Part shown: positions 23,599 through 34,935 of the stretch, piece by piece | How positions within the stretch are numbered: position 1 is the stretch's first letter | Layout: every line of letters starts with the position of its first letter | From: Plicaturopsis crispa FD-325 SS-3 | Lineage: Eukaryota > Basidiomycota > Agaricomycetes > Amylocorticiales > Amylocorticiaceae | Length of the DNA: 56,087 nucleotides | Direction of reading: 5' to 3' | Assembly (NCBI GenBank): GCA_000827205.1 | Contig: KN832563.1 | Location: 186,979 to 243,065, forward strand | Notes under the pieces: generated by a model | Seen by the model: only the letters and a program-made list of their open reading frames with translations | Told to the model about the DNA's origin: nothing | Database searches by the model: none | Made by a program: the position numbers and the translations under genes

Positions 23599-24288
23599 CT
23601 ACCAGAGTGGTTTTGAATAGGCCCAGGTTGCGATATATGTCCTTGCTATCCATGCGATACCTGAGTAGCTCGTACTAGCGGCAGGTTGGAGAGCGCAGTG
23701 CCATGCACCCCGGTGCATTTGGACGATGCTGAACACATTTCGACAGCTGATCGGGAACGGTATGACGCACCTTATTACATCGGAACGACGGTCATCCTCA
23801 GGCTTCCGCGGTCGCATGGGTGGCCTCCCTAGTGCATTGACTTCAAGACCCGCAAGACCCGCAATGCTAGTCATGCTCAAAGCCAATGCTATTTTGCTTC
23901 TGCGCGATTCTATCATACCAAAGTGGCCGTTAGTAGTACACGATATAATTGGAGCGAATCCCACATACCTTGCCTTCGACGACCGTAACCAGTAGCCCAG
24001 TAGTTCCCGAGACACAGAACCAGACTGCACAGGACATTTGAGCATTGTCGCCTGCTCGACTTTGAACGACGGAAGGAAGGAATGGTATAGAGTAATCAGG
24101 ACGCAGAGGCCGCCCGACAGGACGCGTCCGTCGATTGCGCGTCTCGGAATTCGAAGTATTTCGCAATCCTCTTTCGTGGGCTTGGGCAATTCCCTATTCC
24201 CAAAATAAGTTCGCACGATTGTGGCAGTGCTGGCATGTACGCATTTCGACGCGTCTGAATGGTACAGCTCACGGAAACACGTACCCAT
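23599..24288 (-). CDS. Doubtful 229-codon open frame
   Basis: An uninterrupted frame from an ATG at 24288 to a stop at 23599. It has weakly hydrophobic segments (GGLCVLITLYHSFLP; ALALSMTSIAGLAGLEVNAL) and a basic PPMRPRKPEDDRR stretch. Another frame of the same strand reads MSCAVWFCVSGTTGLLVTVV followed by a good GTATGT donor, so any real gene here might be spliced differently. No family recognised; it may be chance. Confidence 0.2.
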   Translation of the reverse strand: MGTCFRELYHSDASKCVHASTATIVRTYFGNRELPKPTKEDCEILRIPRRAIDGRVLSGGLCVLITLYHSFLPSFKVEQATMLKCPVQSGSVSRELLGYWLRSSKARYVGFAPIISCTTNGHFGMIESRRSKIALALSMTSIAGLAGLEVNALGRPPMRPRKPEDDRRSDVIRCVIPFPISCRNVFSIVQMHRGAWHCALQPAASTSYSGIAWIARTYIATWAYSKPLW

Positions 24289-24346
24289 CCTCGTATGTTC
24301 GCTTTGGCAGAAACTTTGGGAGAAGAATTTGCTTGTATATACCTTT

Positions 24347-24468
24347 TCTGTGATATGATTGCAAAGGATTTTTTTCTTTTTGTTTTATTCGGTGTAAAGG
24401 ACGTGTTCACTGAGCAGATCAAGAGCAAATGGAAGGGAAACAGATTTCTGTTGCAATCATATCACAGA
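24347..24468. repeat. Perfect 18-bp inverted repeat with 86-nt spacer
   Basis: TCTGTGATATGATTGCAA at 24347-24364 is the exact reverse complement of TTGCAATCATATCACAGA at 24451-24468. Flanking bases do not extend the match. It could form a stem or be the remnant of a small inverted-repeat element; no target-site duplication was found. Confidence 0.6.
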
Positions 24469-26342
24469 TTTACTCTTTCCAAGTGTTTTTGCTGTGGTAA
24501 CTGAAGCAATCCAGCAAGCGAGGAAACCTGCATACATGTTTCCGTGCAGAGCATATAGACGCGGGCAGAGTTCAGCCACAGTCAGCCACAGGCGCGTTTG
24601 CTCACTGCCGCGACGCGCCGCGGGGCGCGTATTTTCCTGACCTCTCGACCTCCTGCCATATTGTCATGCACTGATGCATAGCACCTCCCGTACTTGTCTC
24701 GTATTTGACTTCATCATTTACTCGTGTCTTTGTGTACAATAATCCCCAACAAACGACGCAAATTAGAGCTCCGAGGTCGCTCCAGCTGCATGACCGAGCA
24801 CGAGTATCTATGCCTTATGCGACCTGCAACGCCGAAAAATGTGCGGATGCTTATCCCATTGATGCCTGCACCAAATCTTTCGATCAAAGGCGCAAGAGAA
24901 CGATACAAGTAGCCTTCAAGCTCAGGCTGCACAGCTATAATAGCACAGAGCATCACATTATTCCATCACATCGGCTCATGTAGCTACGGAAAACATATAC
25001 ACTGTCATCTAGTGTAGCTACTAGACCTAGAACAATTTTTTTCAAGCTGATTCTGTGTGCATAGGACATGTTTAGGCTGAAAGGCGGACCTGTGTCACTT
25101 TCAAAGTCGCGTTCACTAGTAAATGGATTACATAAGCAGTACACTTTCCGACCCGCAATTGCCCAAGCCCATCTTTCGCTTTCGCTCGTTCCAATTCCAT
25201 TTCCCTGCGGTTGCCGCTTTCCATGTACATACCTGCCTCCATGGGCTGTCCATGGACTCTATATCAAATTGAATCGACAATCGATGCAGTCTGCATTCTT
25301 CGTACCTAGCCCGCCTACGCTGCGAGCTACGTTTTCGGCGGGATTTGAGTTTGCTGCAAGACCTTAAGCTTGTTCATATCAAAGCTGGTAAGTGCGCATG
25401 TTCCTTCCCGCCGTATATCGCTGACCTACCTTTGTCTGTACTAGTGGTCTTCCAAGCTGCTGGTACGGTTTTCTTGGTGATTAAAATGATGATGATAGAC
25501 TCCATTTCAAGTAGCATCAACTTAGTCTCCCTTAGCAGCCGTCGAAACAATTCCTTCAACCTCGCGGGCTCGGATATCCTTGTCTGACCATCAACTTGAA
25601 TATCACAAAGTCTTGCTTGAACTTTGACGGATCGCGGATATTCAATAATTCATTATCGATTATCGGTTACTGCAGTGCGCAGTATCCATCCAGACGTCTG
25701 GCAGTAATGAAAGTATGTGGCGTCCACCCTACGTTCTCTTGAGTCTTGTGTAAGGTACGCCCCAGGTACGCCTATCAAAAATTCTTACTCGCTTCCGTAG
25801 CAGAGCTGTTAAAACAGCACTGTCTCGTAGTGGTCTCGACTCTCGAAGCCTTCGTCGCGCACCGCGGCACACCACTCAACGACATTGAACATGCTGTCCG
25901 TCGCCTTACCACTCAAGGCCAGATTTACGACCTTCCAGCTTCTACTCCTGCACCATACTAGGCCTATCCCTCAGACCAAGCTCAAATTCAGTTGCTTGGA
26001 TGCGTCGGGGCCTAGTCGGCACGGACAGTATGCATGCCGATGTGCCTGCGCCGCAGGAACCATGTCACAGTGTGTATGCATTCATCGGTGTTCACATGTC
26101 CCTTCGTCAGACCGACTAACACCTTTACGATCCTTTATCATGTAGTTCGCCGTTTCCTCGCAAGCATTAGGCGCCCAGATGCCAATCGTAGCTCATAAAC
26201 CCCCGACGAGGGATGACATGTCTGTCACCTGCCCGGACAGAAATTTCCAAACAAGATGCAGGAGCACGCTAGTGACAAGTCTACGCGCGGACAAGCATAT
26301 TTGACCTTGATACGTTTCTTGCACTTGTGCCTATCCCCACAA

Positions 26343-26351
26343 GTATATAAA
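26343..26351 (+). promoter_or_regulatory. TATA box of the lectin gene
   Basis: GTATATAAA lies about 20-28 bp before the chosen ATG at 26371. The closeness implies a very short 5' leader. No other TATA-like element close to a start was as clear in this window. Confidence 0.5.
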
Positions 26352-26370
26352 GACGTGTCCATCCCTCCCC

Positions 26371-28081
26371 ATGGCCCCCAACTCAACACGCCTCATCAAA
26401 AATGCCTCTGGATCGCGCTATATGTCAGTTGCTTTATCCTCGGCTCACCAACCCCATCTCCTTCGCTTACATTACCTACGACACCAGACAGAATCTCGTA
26501 CGCAGGTGCCCCCGATGTCTCGCTCACGCTCGGCAACGGTTTGTCCAGCTTGGTTTCATTTTGTCAGGCATATGATTATACTGACCCCTCTCCAGGAGGC
26601 TCCGAAGACGGCATGCAGTCAATCTTCTATGCACGCACTGCAGACACTAACGCGATACTCATAACAGATGCAAAGGTTGTGACATCGGCCGAGTGGCAGC
26701 AGGAACAGGGTATATTTGACCAGCTATGGTACATTTTGCCGTTCAGCAGTGCGACGGACACCTATGAGCTGCGCAATATCAAGGACGGGACTTACCTCAC
26801 CCTACCCAACGGTGCGCGCTCTTGTTTTCTCGACAGTTCTATTGCATGACGCGCATTCTGTGCTCGATAGGCAACCACACAAACGGTACGCCGGTCGTAG
26901 GTTGGCAGAACACGAACGATGCCTGGCAGCGCTGGGTCATACTCCCAGCTCCTGGGGATAGCAAGACATACATGTGAGTTCGTATATCCAACGAGACGCT
27001 GTTCTTATGCGATACTGAGCACACTCTTTCCTTAGGCTCCAAAACTTCATCGGCAAATGTACGTTGCTCGAACGTTATTCGGTTCAGGACTTTAAATGAC
27101 CGTTCTTTTGAAACTATGCTCAGCGTTCCTCACCTTGTCTGAAGGGTATGTCGTGCTTCTAATAACACGAAGTGCGTGATGTCCGACTGAAAGTGCCGTG
27201 GTCAAATCCCGCAGGAACAGCAAGAACGGCACAAAGATCGTCGGCCACACTGGATCCTGGAAGAGTACGAACCCGCATCAGCAATGGCTCGTCGAGAAAG
27301 TCAGCTTCACAGGCGAAGAAGTGCACGAGACTCTCCTCCGGAACCCAGTCATCGGCCCGAAGTTCAGCGGATACCAGTTCGATAGCATGTGCGTGTATTG
27401 CATATTGCCGTTCTCTCGTTAGTTCTCACTATCGAGGTGGTGTACCTAGTTATCTTGCCCTCCCACAGGCCGTGCTCCTCGAGATCTGGAACGCCTCCAA
27501 CCTCGAGACTACTAAATGGCGCCCAGAGATATTTGACAACCAGGATTTTGCGTTCGGTACGCGCCCATCAATGGGCAGACTGCAGGGGTCGCGTTCGCTT
27601 ATTGTCCAATATAGTATTCAAGGCCGAAGTAGCGAAATGGGGAGCCAAAACTCTCCGCGCGGATGTACGTGGCGCAAACACATACCACTGATAGCCCGCT
27701 GACCGTCTCTTGACTGTGACTCTTTCCATTCATAAAACAAAAACTATGTTCAGGGATTCGGACTCCTCCTCGGTATCATGTTCGGCCAACGAGGAGACAC
27801 GCATTACGCCGCCAATTGGACCATTGACCTCAAGGATCCCACGAAGCTGTTGTTCCTCGAGTAAGTTGCCCTCTATTTCTGAGCGCTCCGAGTGCTGATT
27901 GTTGCTCCCCATCCATTCCGTCTACGCTATGCGCTCCGCTCCACGCGTACGTCTGACCTCAAAGGCCGCAGGATGGAGAATTTGGGGTAAGTACATCCAC
28001 ATGCATAGCGTACTCGTACTCATTCTTGGGGTATCATAGGACGAGCCGTGGGGGTCCAAAGCGTACCTCGGCATTGCTTGA
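26371..28081 (+). CDS. MOA-type chimeric lectin with degenerate cysteine-protease domain
   Basis: Twelve exons with fully consistent phases encode 321 residues. Residues of about 1-185 form an R-type beta-trefoil lectin with three QxW signatures (QLWYILP, QRWVILP, QQWLVEK) and repeated NG/G-W elements (GTPVVGWQN; GTKIVGHTGSW). The rest matches the papain-like C-terminal domain of Marasmius oreades agglutinin: SIYLALPQAVLLEIWN, KWRPEIFDNQDFAF, VFKAEVAKWGAK, FGLLLGIMFGQRGDTHYAAN and LFLEPQDGEF. Family members bind glycans and use a calcium-dependent Cys-His-Glu protease, probably against invertebrate grazers. Here the catalytic-Cys position reads Asn243, and the His position appears shifted (His282-Tyr283 instead of aligned His); Glu301 remains. 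Glycan binding may persist without proteolysis. Splice sites are clean and there are no stops, so it looks expressed. Alignment is from memory. Confidence 0.85.
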
Positions 28082-28499
28082 TCGTTTACTCAAATAAGTG
28101 TGCGCTCCCTCTATCCGATATATGACTGTGTTTTTTTACGTGCGTTCGCGGTGACTTGGTGGCGGGACGAGCGGTGCCGTACTTGGACTTTGCTACAACG
28201 CTTTTTGCAGCATTATATCTGAGAACGCTACACCTCTCGCACCGAATATGCTGGCAGTAACTTCCTTTATGTCGCTTCTCGTTCGGTCGGCCAGTCACGC
28301 AGCAACACCCCAAAATTGAATGCCTAATGCGGCCTCTAACATGCTGACTGAGGATACTCTGTCATGCCAGTCGTCCTGGTTCCCGAACTCGTGCCACTGC
28401 AGAAACACTGGCAGCATCGTCTTCCATCTATCGCCGGCTGACGTAGCTTAGACGAGGTGCATTTAGAAAGGATTCACAAAGGTACAATCATTGAAGGTG
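28082..28499. other. Intergenic between convergent genes
   Basis: A 418-bp gap between the 3' ends of the lectin and F-box genes. It has no coding signal beyond short frames and no repeat. Confidence 0.5.
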
Positions 28500-29778
28500 T
28501 TAAACAAAAAATTCGTTCCCGCCGTGGAAGCGGAGGATACCACGGTCCACGGTGTGCGACATGCTCTGGCGAATAGCCGTATCAACGGACGCCAGGTTTG
28601 ACTCACCCCCATAATAAATCCTCACTTTTCGAAGGGAGTCGAATCGTGGCGCTGTCAACACGTTATCAAGCTCGGCCCACTTGACGCCATTCGTGACGAG
28701 TAAGTCGTAGATGCAGTCCTCGTCCATGGCGTGTCCATATTTCCTGGTCCCATCGCTGATCTCGATATTGAGATTCATGAGGCTGGAAGAGGACATCATG
28801 GAGATCACCCGGGGCAAGCACACTCGATCCACCTTCCCCGCTGGGTCGCCGTCGTATTCCTCCCATACCGTGGCAACGTACAACCGCAGTGTAAGAGACT
28901 GGAGTGCCGAATTATGAGACAGGTCAATGATGCCCGGGGAGAAATCTGTTCATCGGCGCGTCAGCACTAGAGTCATGAAACTAGGTACACAGACAAGATA
29001 TTTGCTACGCACCGTTGTCTTCTGGCCATTCGGGATCGTGGGCGCATATGGTGAGTCTCGATAAGGCCTCCCCTACGTGCTTAAGGAGTTGATTGATAGG
29101 GTCCCAGCTCATCAATCCTGCGCGGCCAAGATCCACCTCGCTGAGGGTCGAGAGATCCTTGGCCCGCACGAGCCACATCGGAAGAAATTCCGCGACCTGG
29201 GGGGAGTATATGTATAGATAGTTGAGGTTGGTCAGGCAGCATGGGGGATAAGAGTTGTCCGGTGACGCAGAGCATGTTATGTCGCCGTCGATGTCAAGTC
29301 TTTGCACAGACGAAAACGTGCCCAAAAGCTCGAGAAAGCTCGTGTGGGATTCAAAATACGCCCCGTATGTCACGAATAGCTCAATGACAGTCGAGGCCAT
29401 AGGACTTCCCACGAAGGCTTGCGATGCGATCGAGCCCCATTCGCCTTGTATGGTCAATTCACCTATGTTGTGAAGATGGGAGATGATGCGCCGCAACAAA
29501 TCGACGTCCTCATCCTCGACGTCTCGGATGTAAATGCGCTCGAAGTTTTTCATGGCGACATGTGGTGACTCAAGCAGCCTGCAGAATTGCGTAGCTCTCT
29601 CCAGGTCTCTCGTAGACCCAAAGGAAATTGTCGGGTCGGGAAAATACTGGCGGCTTGCGGCGACCCAAGACCTGCACACAAGTGCGCACGCAAAGAATGA
29701 GTCATAGCCCGCAAGATGTATAATCATGTCCGTAAGCTCTGGAGGGAGGCGTCTTGCCCTTGCAACTGATGCGGCCAT
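28500..29778 (-). CDS. F-box protein with leucine-rich-type C terminus
   Basis: Two exons (29778-29013, 28945-28500; 67-nt intron) encode 403 residues. The N terminus MAASVARARRLPPELTDMII then HLAGYDSFFACALVCRSWVA is an F-box (LPPEL...L...CALVCRSW), which docks on Skp1 of SCF ubiquitin ligases. The rest has spaced Leu-rich strands (NFERIYIRDVEDEDVDLLRR; SVQRLDIDGDI; NLNYLYIYSP; LSEVDLGRAGLMSW) like the divergent repeats of Agaricomycete F-box families. These families are large and mostly uncharacterised, so the substrate is unknown. The stop follows HGGNEFFV. Confidence 0.85.
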
Positions 29779-30305
29779 AATGGACGTTCAGGCCACGAGC
29801 TCTGTACTCGACAAGTGTCAGCTGTACATAGAAAATACAATATTCAAACACTCACCAAGGACCTTATGGGAATGAACACTTGTTGCGAAATGGGCAAGGG
29901 GGGGTTGAGATTGGCAGGTCGACAACGACAACCAGTGGAATATATACCATCGCGCGATGTAGCTTTGTGTGGGACACAATGGTGCACATTTCCTTTGTCC
30001 ACAACACTGATTGCACAGTGTATGATTGCGGCTCTGCCCGTGGGTTCCTTTAGCGCAAAACACCGAAGGCGAAAGATACGTACCAGCGCAAAGCCCTTTT
30101 ATTTAAACCTAGCATGACGTCAAGTCCGAGGTGCTACATGGTTCCCCACAGCATATGGGTGCTAAAGGGAGACATATCTGAACGATGCGTACACAGTGAG
30201 ACGAGGCACACACGCACCATACTAGAAGAAGCATTATGCAAGATAGATGTACAAGTAGATCCTTTGTCCGAGTACGAGAGGAGGAAGTGTCTATACCATA
30301 GGCGC
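29779..30305. other. Intergenic, F-box promoter side
   Basis: About 530 bp between the start of the F-box gene and the 3' end of the TMEM16 gene. No supported gene or repeat. Confidence 0.5.
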
Positions 30306-32655
30306 CTACGCGTCCTTAACAGCTTTCTGGATCTCCTCCAATCCCTCATCGTACGACCAGAATGCGGCGTCCGCGTCCACATCCGCGTCACGGCTCGCCA
30401 CCGCGGCATCCTGCTTCTCCGCTACAACCGCATCCTTCTCCGCCCATACGTCCCGCAAGTACCGTTCCTTGACCTCACGTTCCCCGATTTCCGCTACCCG
30501 CACCTCCGGGCTCCCCGTCCACACAAACCGCTCTACGACATGTCGCACTACGCGTTGCATCACGCCGTATCCGTGGCTGGCGCAGAGTGCCACCGTCCCC
30601 GCCACTACGAGGAGCTCTCGCACCTCCAGGCCCGCCATACCGCCGAGGTGCGTGGTGTTCTCGCTCTCGGGAGTCGTGTGATGGGGTCGGAAGAGAAAGA
30701 CGAGTGCGGAATTGGTCAGCGCACCGAGCCAGGCGAGGAACGATAAAGTGTCAAGCCATGGCCCTATCGAATCTGTGCGCGTGGGCACGGGGCGGCGCTG
30801 ATGCACCGTTATCTTGAACGCGTCAGATCGCAACTCAAAGAAATTGTTTACGCAGGCCATAACTGCTCGGAAGGTGTCAGATGCATCATATGGTGCATGC
30901 ACGAGAAAGACGCACCTGGTGCAAGCGGCCAGATTGTGGACCACAGCACGACATATCCGAACTGGGTCACCATCTCGCTGTAATCTCCGAAAAGCGTGTA
31001 CTCGGGCAGCGCAACCTCGCTCCGCACGCTCTCCAGAAACTCGCGTTCCTCTTTGCCGCCTTTCTCTTCGCCCTCGAACGCTACGCGCTTCTTCTTCTCC
31101 GTGCGCTTGAGCTTCCCGCTCCGCAAGGACTCGACGAAACGCAGGATGTAGGGCAGCCCGATTTCGACGAACGTGTTCACGGCCTGGTTTGTCACGGTGT
31201 ACGCGAACATCTGCTGCTGCAGCCTGCCCGCATTCAGCTCGACGGACCGGCCTTCCTGCATCCACCACCCTCCTTTTCCCTCATAATCCGCAACGTGTGC
31301 TTCCCCTGCGGTGATATAAGCGCGCACGGTTTCCATGACCAACGGTCCAAAAGGTACGTATACGAATGCAGAGAGCGCCAGCCCCAGATACGCGACAACG
31401 GCGGAGAGCGCGAACGTCTTCACGGTAAGAGACGCGTCGTGCGTGGACTGGTGCGCGTGGTTCTCCCAGTTTGTGAAGCGCAGCGCGTACCGCTGATACA
31501 CCGCCGTAATCGGTGGGACCAGCGCGACGAACAGGATCGTCGGCGCCAATGTCTGGTACGGACGCACAATGAGCTCCGACGGCAACGACACGGACATCTG
31601 GGCGGGGAGGATGGCGGAACTCACGACGAGCTTGCTCCCAGGCCCCGTGTACAAATGCGTCACAAACGCCTCGACAACAAATATCCCCGTCAGCAGCGCG
31701 GCGAGGAGCACTGCGAACCCCAGGATGACGGGCGCGCTGGCGAGCACGCGAAAGTCGCGCTGCCACCACGCGCTGCGATCGGAGGTGTATTGGGCGCGTC
31801 GTTTCTCGACACGGGCCACTCCGCGCGTGCCCCATCGGATGGACAGGACGCGTTCGCGAACGCGCCACCATTCGACATAAACACACGCCCATAAAAGCAG
31901 GAGGGTTGAGTATAGTGCAGAATAGGGCGTCAGAAAAAAGTGTGTAAGTAGACCAAGAACGGAAGGGACGATTAGTGCGTGTGTGTAGGAGCCGAGGAAT
32001 GCGAAATATAAAGCGACGGAGTCGCCAAACTGTAGCCACACGCGGTCAGCGTAGTGCATGTATGGCAAACACTCAGTACACACCTGATCTCGAATAGTGT
32101 CGACCTGAACGTCGTACAGCTGCTTGCGCGTCCAGGACTTGATCCACGTCTCGTTGAATTGCTTATCGTGGAGCGGAATGATACTCTCTACTAGATCCCA
32201 TTCCTTTGTTCCCGGAGATACACCCAGCCCTCCCTCTGTGGCAGCGGCGGTGATGTATGTGTGCACCAGACGAATACGTTCCGCAGGCGTCACGCTCGTG
32301 CTGTCGAAATCGGCGGTGGCGGTCGGCAGGATGGAGGTGGGCAGACCGTATATGAAGTCGGAGTGGCTGCACACACCGTTCGTCAGTGCACGGAAACCAA
32401 CGCTAAGCAGGACACACACCGATCGCGCTGGAGGAGCCGCGTCAGCTGCGCGGGCGGACACCACACGAAGACGAGGATATTGCCCTGCTTGTCCCCTCGA
32501 CGTCCTGCGGCGGTCAACCCAGATTTCGTCAGGGTGTCGAGGAGGTTCGTGTACTGCAGCTCTGCCTTGCGTGCATCATCTCGTGTCTGCTGCTTGGAGA
32601 AGCTCGGGGAGATGGCTGAACGGAAGACGACGACGAGGTCGACTGCGGGCGGCAT
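30306..32655 (-). CDS. TMEM16 (anoctamin)-family membrane protein, likely lipid scramblase
   Basis: Four exons (32655-32420, 32366-32084, 32029-30916, 30862-30306) encode 729 residues with a start MPPAVDLVVVFRSA. The cytosolic N-terminal domain (GNILVFVWCPPAQLTRLLQR; DKQFNETWIKSW) is followed by about ten membrane segments beginning FGDSVALYFAFLGSYTHALI. Calcium-site residues of the family are visible: Glu in NTFVEIGLPYILRF (TM6), Asp and Glu in LFGDYSEM (TM7), and Glu and Asp in NNFFELRSDAFKI (TM8). The C-terminal tail is charged and helical (SYDEGLEEIQKAVKDA). Fungal relatives (the Nectria and Aspergillus TMEM16 proteins, yeast Ist2) are calcium-activated scramblases or ER-plasma-membrane tethers. 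With all five acidic ligands kept, a calcium-activated scramblase is the best inference. Confidence 0.92.
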
Positions 32656-32924
32656 TTAGCCCAATTGTTCTGTATTGAACGCAGTGACCAGGGTATCGCC
32701 GTGCTGCGAGTGGATGTACAGTCGAAGATAGAAAAAGCAGACAAGATGGTGGTTTCGGTACAAAATGCGAGTGCAACGCGGGATGATGCAACTCTGCACA
32801 ATGACGGTATGCAAGGCACCAGTTCTCAGAGATTACGATTACACGCTCGAGTACATATATACGATAATGATAGCTCCACCCTATCGCACCCGCTGTCCGC
32901 TATATCACGCCCCTCCAAAACCCT

Positions 32925-33481
32925 TCATATCTCGCCAGGACGACCCGGCCGAGCCTTGACCGACCGCCAGTACGCCGTTTGCTTTGATTTTAGACCCTGC
33001 AGCATCATGTACAGTATGCGCCGCACGTCCGGGATGAATGTCTCGTACGCCTCCGTCGACGGGTCTTCGCCCAGACACTGCTCGAGCACCGCGCGCAGAT
33101 CCCCAGGCACGGAGTGTATGTCACTGTTGGGAAACGGGTAAGCAGGGAGAAGACGATAAGGGATACGGACGGCGCACCTGAGATCGATGGAGTGGTACGA
33201 GAACGCCTGGATCGCGTTGTTGAAATCTGTGCCGACGCGCACGTATGCGTCGCTGACCTCGCCCTCCGTCGCCCGTAATATACTCCATTGCTTCAGCGAG
33301 TTCTGCAGCTCCTTCGTCGCATTGAGAAGGCTCCGCACAGCTTTGGGAACATCTCGGTGCTGGTAAAGCATCGTCAGCAGCCCGTACGGCGACGACACAC
33401 TGAGCAGCTACGCACCTGGGCAGTCCAGCCGTTAGCACCGGTCTCGTACTGTCCGGCGGTATTGTAAGGCCCGGGTTGCAT
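32925..33481 (-). CDS. Short Aip3/Bud6-type N-terminal-domain protein
   Basis: Three exons (33481-33416, 33359-33178, 33123-32925; introns of 56 and 54 nt) encode only 148 residues starting MQPGPYNTAGQYETG. The body reads VPKAVRSLLNATKELQNSLK, GEVSDAYVRVGTDFNNAIQA, IDLSDIHSVPGDLRAVLEQC and IPDVRRILYMMLQGLKSKQT. This resembles the N-terminal region of fungal Bud6/Aip3 polarity proteins (STKQLLESL, VSDVYVxLGxDFN, VPxDLRxxLE). The long C-terminal actin- and formin-binding part of Bud6 is missing: a stop follows soon after. It may be a free-standing polarity module. It lies head-on to nothing and upstream of the TMEM16 gene on the same strand, 269 bp away. The family call is from memory. Confidence 0.6.
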
Positions 33482-33973
33482 TATGCCAGGATGAATCGTC
33501 GATTGATTGGTGCTGGTGTGGTTGCCTCAACCGTGGTCTGTCTGGTGATTGCGAAAGAGGGCACAGCGAACGAGGGGATTCGGGAACTGTGTTATATAGC
33601 GGTTATAATGACTGCGACGGATCCTAAAACCACGGCGCCCATCCCGCGACCTCAGATAGCAAATGGCAGTGGTTTCGTCGATGAGATCAAACCAATTGCA
33701 GAGACTGGAACAGGTCCAATGTTGCCAACGAGCAGATTGCAAGGCTCAGGCTGTTGCAGAAGTCTCGGAGAATCGGAGAATTGCCTTTTTTAGTGGTTAC
33801 GTAACCATATTGGGTCTCCACGAGGAGATGAAGAGAGATGGTAAGTTGATGCGTTGTTTCGCATTGAACACTGCCTGGTATGTGCACTCACAGCATAGCA
33901 TTAATGAGAGCATGGGCAGTCACAGGACTAGGTCACTGCTGCTCATAAAGGAGCGCCGCAGAGATGGAACCGT
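33482..33973. other. Intergenic, no supported gene
   Basis: About 490 bp between two minus-strand genes. It includes the promoter of the Aip3-like gene. Short frames only. Confidence 0.5.
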
Positions 33974-34935
33974 CTATGTAGGTCTCCTCCGGGGATCCTG
34001 ACGCACGTCGACCTCTTTTACTTTGGTCTCCATCTCGGCCTTGAATACAACCTAGCCAACTTGTCAGAATCACGCGGATTGGGACATGAATCGCACACGG
34101 TGCTCACATTTTTCTGCATCTCGCCAAGGAGTGGCTCCACCTGTCGCCACGCCCACCCAAACTCGGACATCATCGTTTCCTGGCGCACCCGGTCTGCGAG
34201 CAGGAAGCGCGCAATGCGCAGCTGCACATCTTTGTTCCATATGTCGTAGTACTCAGTTATCGACTTGGGGAACCGTGCGTCGAGCCGCTTGCGCCGCTCT
34301 TCCTCAGCTGCTCGGAGGTGCGCGCGCTGTCGGTGCAGGGGAAGGGTTGTCTGTAGATGCGCGCGCCGTATACGCGCGAGAGCGTCGTCCCACTCGGCCT
34401 CCTGCAATGCATACTTGCGATCCCTGTGAAATTTCTGTGCAGCGTAAACATCGTGGTGCTGTATATTTGTATCGGTACTCACGTCGAGCGCCGAGAACGC
34501 CTTTTTGTCGCTTGGATTAGTCTCAATTTGTCCCAAACCTTGAATCACATCGTCCTTTGACAGAAATCGGCTGAAGGCATCATCGTGATACTCCTGTGCT
34601 TGACGGGTGTATAGCCTGTCCAGTTCTCCGGTGTGATGTTTCTCGATGTCGCGTATTCGTTCCTGTACGAGAGGTAATGTATCCTCGGCTTGACTGTTCG
34701 CCGCCGCCATATCCTGTAAGCTGATGACACGAAGTCAGATTGATTGCAAGCATGAAACGCGTTGGACAAGGTACGTGGGGAAGTTGTAACCTCTTTCATC
34801 CAAGACGTGTTGCGCGAGCCTCCGCCGGTGGACCTTGGCCAGATTATGTTTGGCCTCAATAGACCATGGGTCAATGATTTCGGAGAACCCGTTCCGTCCT
34901 GCGTACGACGTCTTGGGCAATCGCGTAGGGGCCAT
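33974..34935 (-). CDS. Charged helical protein of unknown function
   Basis: Four exons (34935-34759, 34713-34483, 34434-34108, 34051-33974), all phase 0, encode 270 residues starting MAPTRLPKTSYAGRNGFSEI. It is rich in charged helices (EERRKRLDARFPKSITEYYD; LVQERIRDIEKHHTGELDRL). It also has Trp-containing segments (WNKDVQLRIARFLLADRVRQ; EFGWAWRQVEPLLGEMQKN). There is no signal peptide or membrane span. The first intron (45 nt, donor GTTTCA) is the weakest boundary; an alternative start MAAANSQAEDTLPL at 34710 would avoid it. Family not recognised. Confidence 0.65.

Larger units (their letters stand above)
23344..26370. other. Gene-poor interval of about 3 kb
   Basis: Contains a 229-codon minus-strand open frame at 23599-24288 with mild hydrophobic stretches but no family match or convincing splicing, a perfect 18-bp inverted repeat around 24347-24468, and scattered short frames. 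A plus-strand stretch at about 25800-25961 (AELLKQHCLVVVSTLEAFVA) looks slightly protein-like and might be a gene remnant. No transposase or RT fragments were seen. Confidence 0.4.

Noticed and set aside
23590-23625. Box-A-like GGTAGAGCGC on the minus strand
   Set aside because: No matching T arm or acceptor stem within tRNA distance.
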